Positions 8,485 through 9,083 of a stretch of DNA of 9,083 nucleotides are shown one piece after another. Under the pieces are notes generated by a model, which worked only from the letters and a program-made list of their open reading frames with translations, did no database searches and was not told the origin of the DNA. This DNA comes from CAYSLC01 sp964431545. GTDB lineage: Bacteria > Desulfobacterota > Desulfobacteria > Desulfobacterales > JAABSP01. Every line of letters begins with the position of its first letter. Within the stretch, counting starts at the first letter, position 1. The position numbers and the translations under genes were made by a program. The DNA lies in assembly GCA_964431545.1 (NCBI GenBank), contig CAYSLC010000212.1, positions 1 to 9,083 of the forward strand. Reading direction: 5' to 3'.

Positions 8485-8493
8485 GTCATCCGG

Positions 8494-8523
8494 AAAATAC
8501 CCTGTTTAACGAATCCATGTCAA
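8494..8523 (-). promoter_or_regulatory. Candidate sigma70 promoter for the GHL10 lipoprotein gene
   Basis: On the minus strand, a perfect -35 TTGACA (8523-8518) is followed after 18 bp by TATTTT (8499-8494), matching TATAAT at four of six bases. Transcription would start near 8487, giving a leader of about 20 bases that still contains the ribosome binding site. Confidence 0.5.
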
Positions 8524-8550
8524 ACGGGATCGCGGGTTTTGAAGGGGGTT

Positions 8551-8580
8551 GGAAAAATCCGCTCAAGGCGACATTTTTCC
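8551..8580. promoter_or_regulatory. Dyad symmetry between the divergent promoters, candidate operator
   Basis: GGAAAAAT (8551-8558) and ATTTTTCC (8573-8580) are perfect inverted repeats around a 14-base centre, which itself holds CGC/GCG (8560-8562, 8568-8570). It sits between the two divergent -35 boxes, 12 bp upstream of the plus-strand one. A transcription-factor site is possible; the regulator is unknown. Confidence 0.4.
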
Positions 8581-8592
8581 CGTAACTTTTCT

Positions 8593-8622
8593 TTGACAAC
8601 GGGGGGATAAATCGGTCATAAT
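8593..8622 (+). promoter_or_regulatory. Sigma70-like promoter for the solute-binding protein gene
   Basis: A perfect -35 TTGACA (8593-8598), an 18-bp spacer, and CATAAT (8617-8622), matching the -10 consensus at five of six bases. Transcription would begin near 8629, leaving a 5' leader of about 100 bases before the ATG at 8729. Confidence 0.65.
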
Positions 8623-8728
8623 GCGATCGAGATCAAAACAAACCATAGCCCCGCGCAGAACGCCGGGCGCAAGCGGATCATCGAGACCTTTTGTTTTTCA
8701 TCAAAACCATCAGGCAAGGAGGATCCCC

Positions 8729-9083
8729 ATGAGCCACAAAACGGAGCAGACTTTCTGGAACGGCGGCATCAACCGCCGGCATTTCATCAAGGGAACCGGG
8801 GCCGCGATCGCCGCCGTGGCGGCCCTGCCCCTGTTTCCCCGAATTTCGTTTTCAGCGGAAAAAACCATTCTGAAAGTCCGGGACTACGGCGATTTCCAGA
8901 GCCTCGACCCGGGCATCGCCTCCAACCTTTACGAAGAAAACATCAACGCCGTCATCTACAACAAGCTCATCCAGTACCAGCCCGGCAACGAGTGGGGATG
9001 GCAGTTGGATGCCGCCGAGGAGATCGAACAGATCGACCCCAACCACATCCGGTTCAAGCTGCGGCCCGGCATCCTGTTCACCG
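8729..9083 (+). CDS. Tat-exported ABC transporter substrate-binding protein, family 5 (peptide/nickel type), partial
   Basis: 118 codons to the window edge; the C-terminus lies outside. A twin-arginine signal, NRRHFIKGTG with R16-R17, leads into an alanine-rich hydrophobic stretch (about 24-34). Cleavage is likely near SFSA (about 41-44). The mature start resembles SBP_bac_5 proteins: KTILKVRDYGDFQSLDP, then YEENINAVIYNKLIQY, and a DPNHIRFKLRPGILFT segment matching the family's xxxxxFxLRxGxxFxxG block. Such proteins bind oligopeptides, nickel complexes, opines or sugars for ABC importers; the ligand cannot be told from this fragment. AAGGAGGA (8716-8723) lies five bases before ATG, and the gene has its own promoter. 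Permease and ATPase genes would be expected to the right. Tat export implies folding before export, unusual but known for this family. Confidence 0.88.
   Translation, partial: MSHKTEQTFWNGGINRRHFIKGTGAAIAAVAALPLFPRISFSAEKTILKVRDYGDFQSLDPGIASNLYEENINAVIYNKLIQYQPGNEWGWQLDAAEEIEQIDPNHIRFKLRPGILFT

Noticed and set aside
8170..8610. Plus-strand open frame of 146 codons overlapping the lipoprotein start and the divergent promoters
   Set aside because: Antisense to the signal peptide and PEGA-like region, no family features, and it spans the promoter region.

Overview
The window is a 9.1 kb piece of a draft bacterial assembly, marked by two runs of exactly 100 Ns (4484-4583 and 7264-7363). It carries envelope and extracellular-carbohydrate genes. 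The organism looks Gram-negative: there is a lipoprotein with a lipobox, Sec signal peptides and a Tat-exported solute-binding protein. The style (multidomain LamG / cadherin-like secreted proteins, moderate to high GC) would fit Desulfobacterota or a similar environmental proteobacterial lineage. That placement is inference; no marker gene is present to prove it.

Left part (1-6482, + strand): three same-strand genes that probably form an operon. First is a secreted GH9 glycoside hydrolase with an N-terminal Ig-like domain (87-1730). Second is a very large secreted polysaccharide deacetylase (1822-5455) carrying BACON-like, LamG and tandem ~90-residue cadherin-like domains. It is one gene, split by an assembly gap inside its own DNA repeats, and the reading frame shifts across the gap because 100 Ns is not the true length. 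Third is an NAD-dependent sugar-nucleotide epimerase/dehydratase (5475-6482) only 19 bp after the deacetylase. A nucleotide-sugar enzyme, a deacetylase and an endo-hydrolase together resemble the tail of an exopolysaccharide locus: make the precursor, de-N/O-acetylate the polymer, then trim or release it. The polymerase and glycosyltransferases would lie left of the window.

Right part (6583-8466, - strand): a convergent gene for an outer-membrane-type lipoprotein with a PEGA-like N-terminus, a GHL10 (DUF187) glycosidase-like domain related to E. coli DigH/YddW, and a C-terminal Fn3-like domain. The second gap falls inside its catalytic domain. A 262-bp divergent intergenic region (8467-8728) holds two face-away sigma70-like promoters, each with a perfect TTGACA, and a dyad between them. 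To its right begins a Tat-exported family 5 (peptide/nickel-type) ABC solute-binding protein, cut by the window end.

Base composition differs along the window. For example, 181-240 in the GH9 gene has 25/60 G+C, while 7441-7500 in the lipoprotein gene has 36/60. This suggests the polysaccharide genes have a different history from the right-hand genes. No RNA gene, CRISPR array or insertion sequence was seen.
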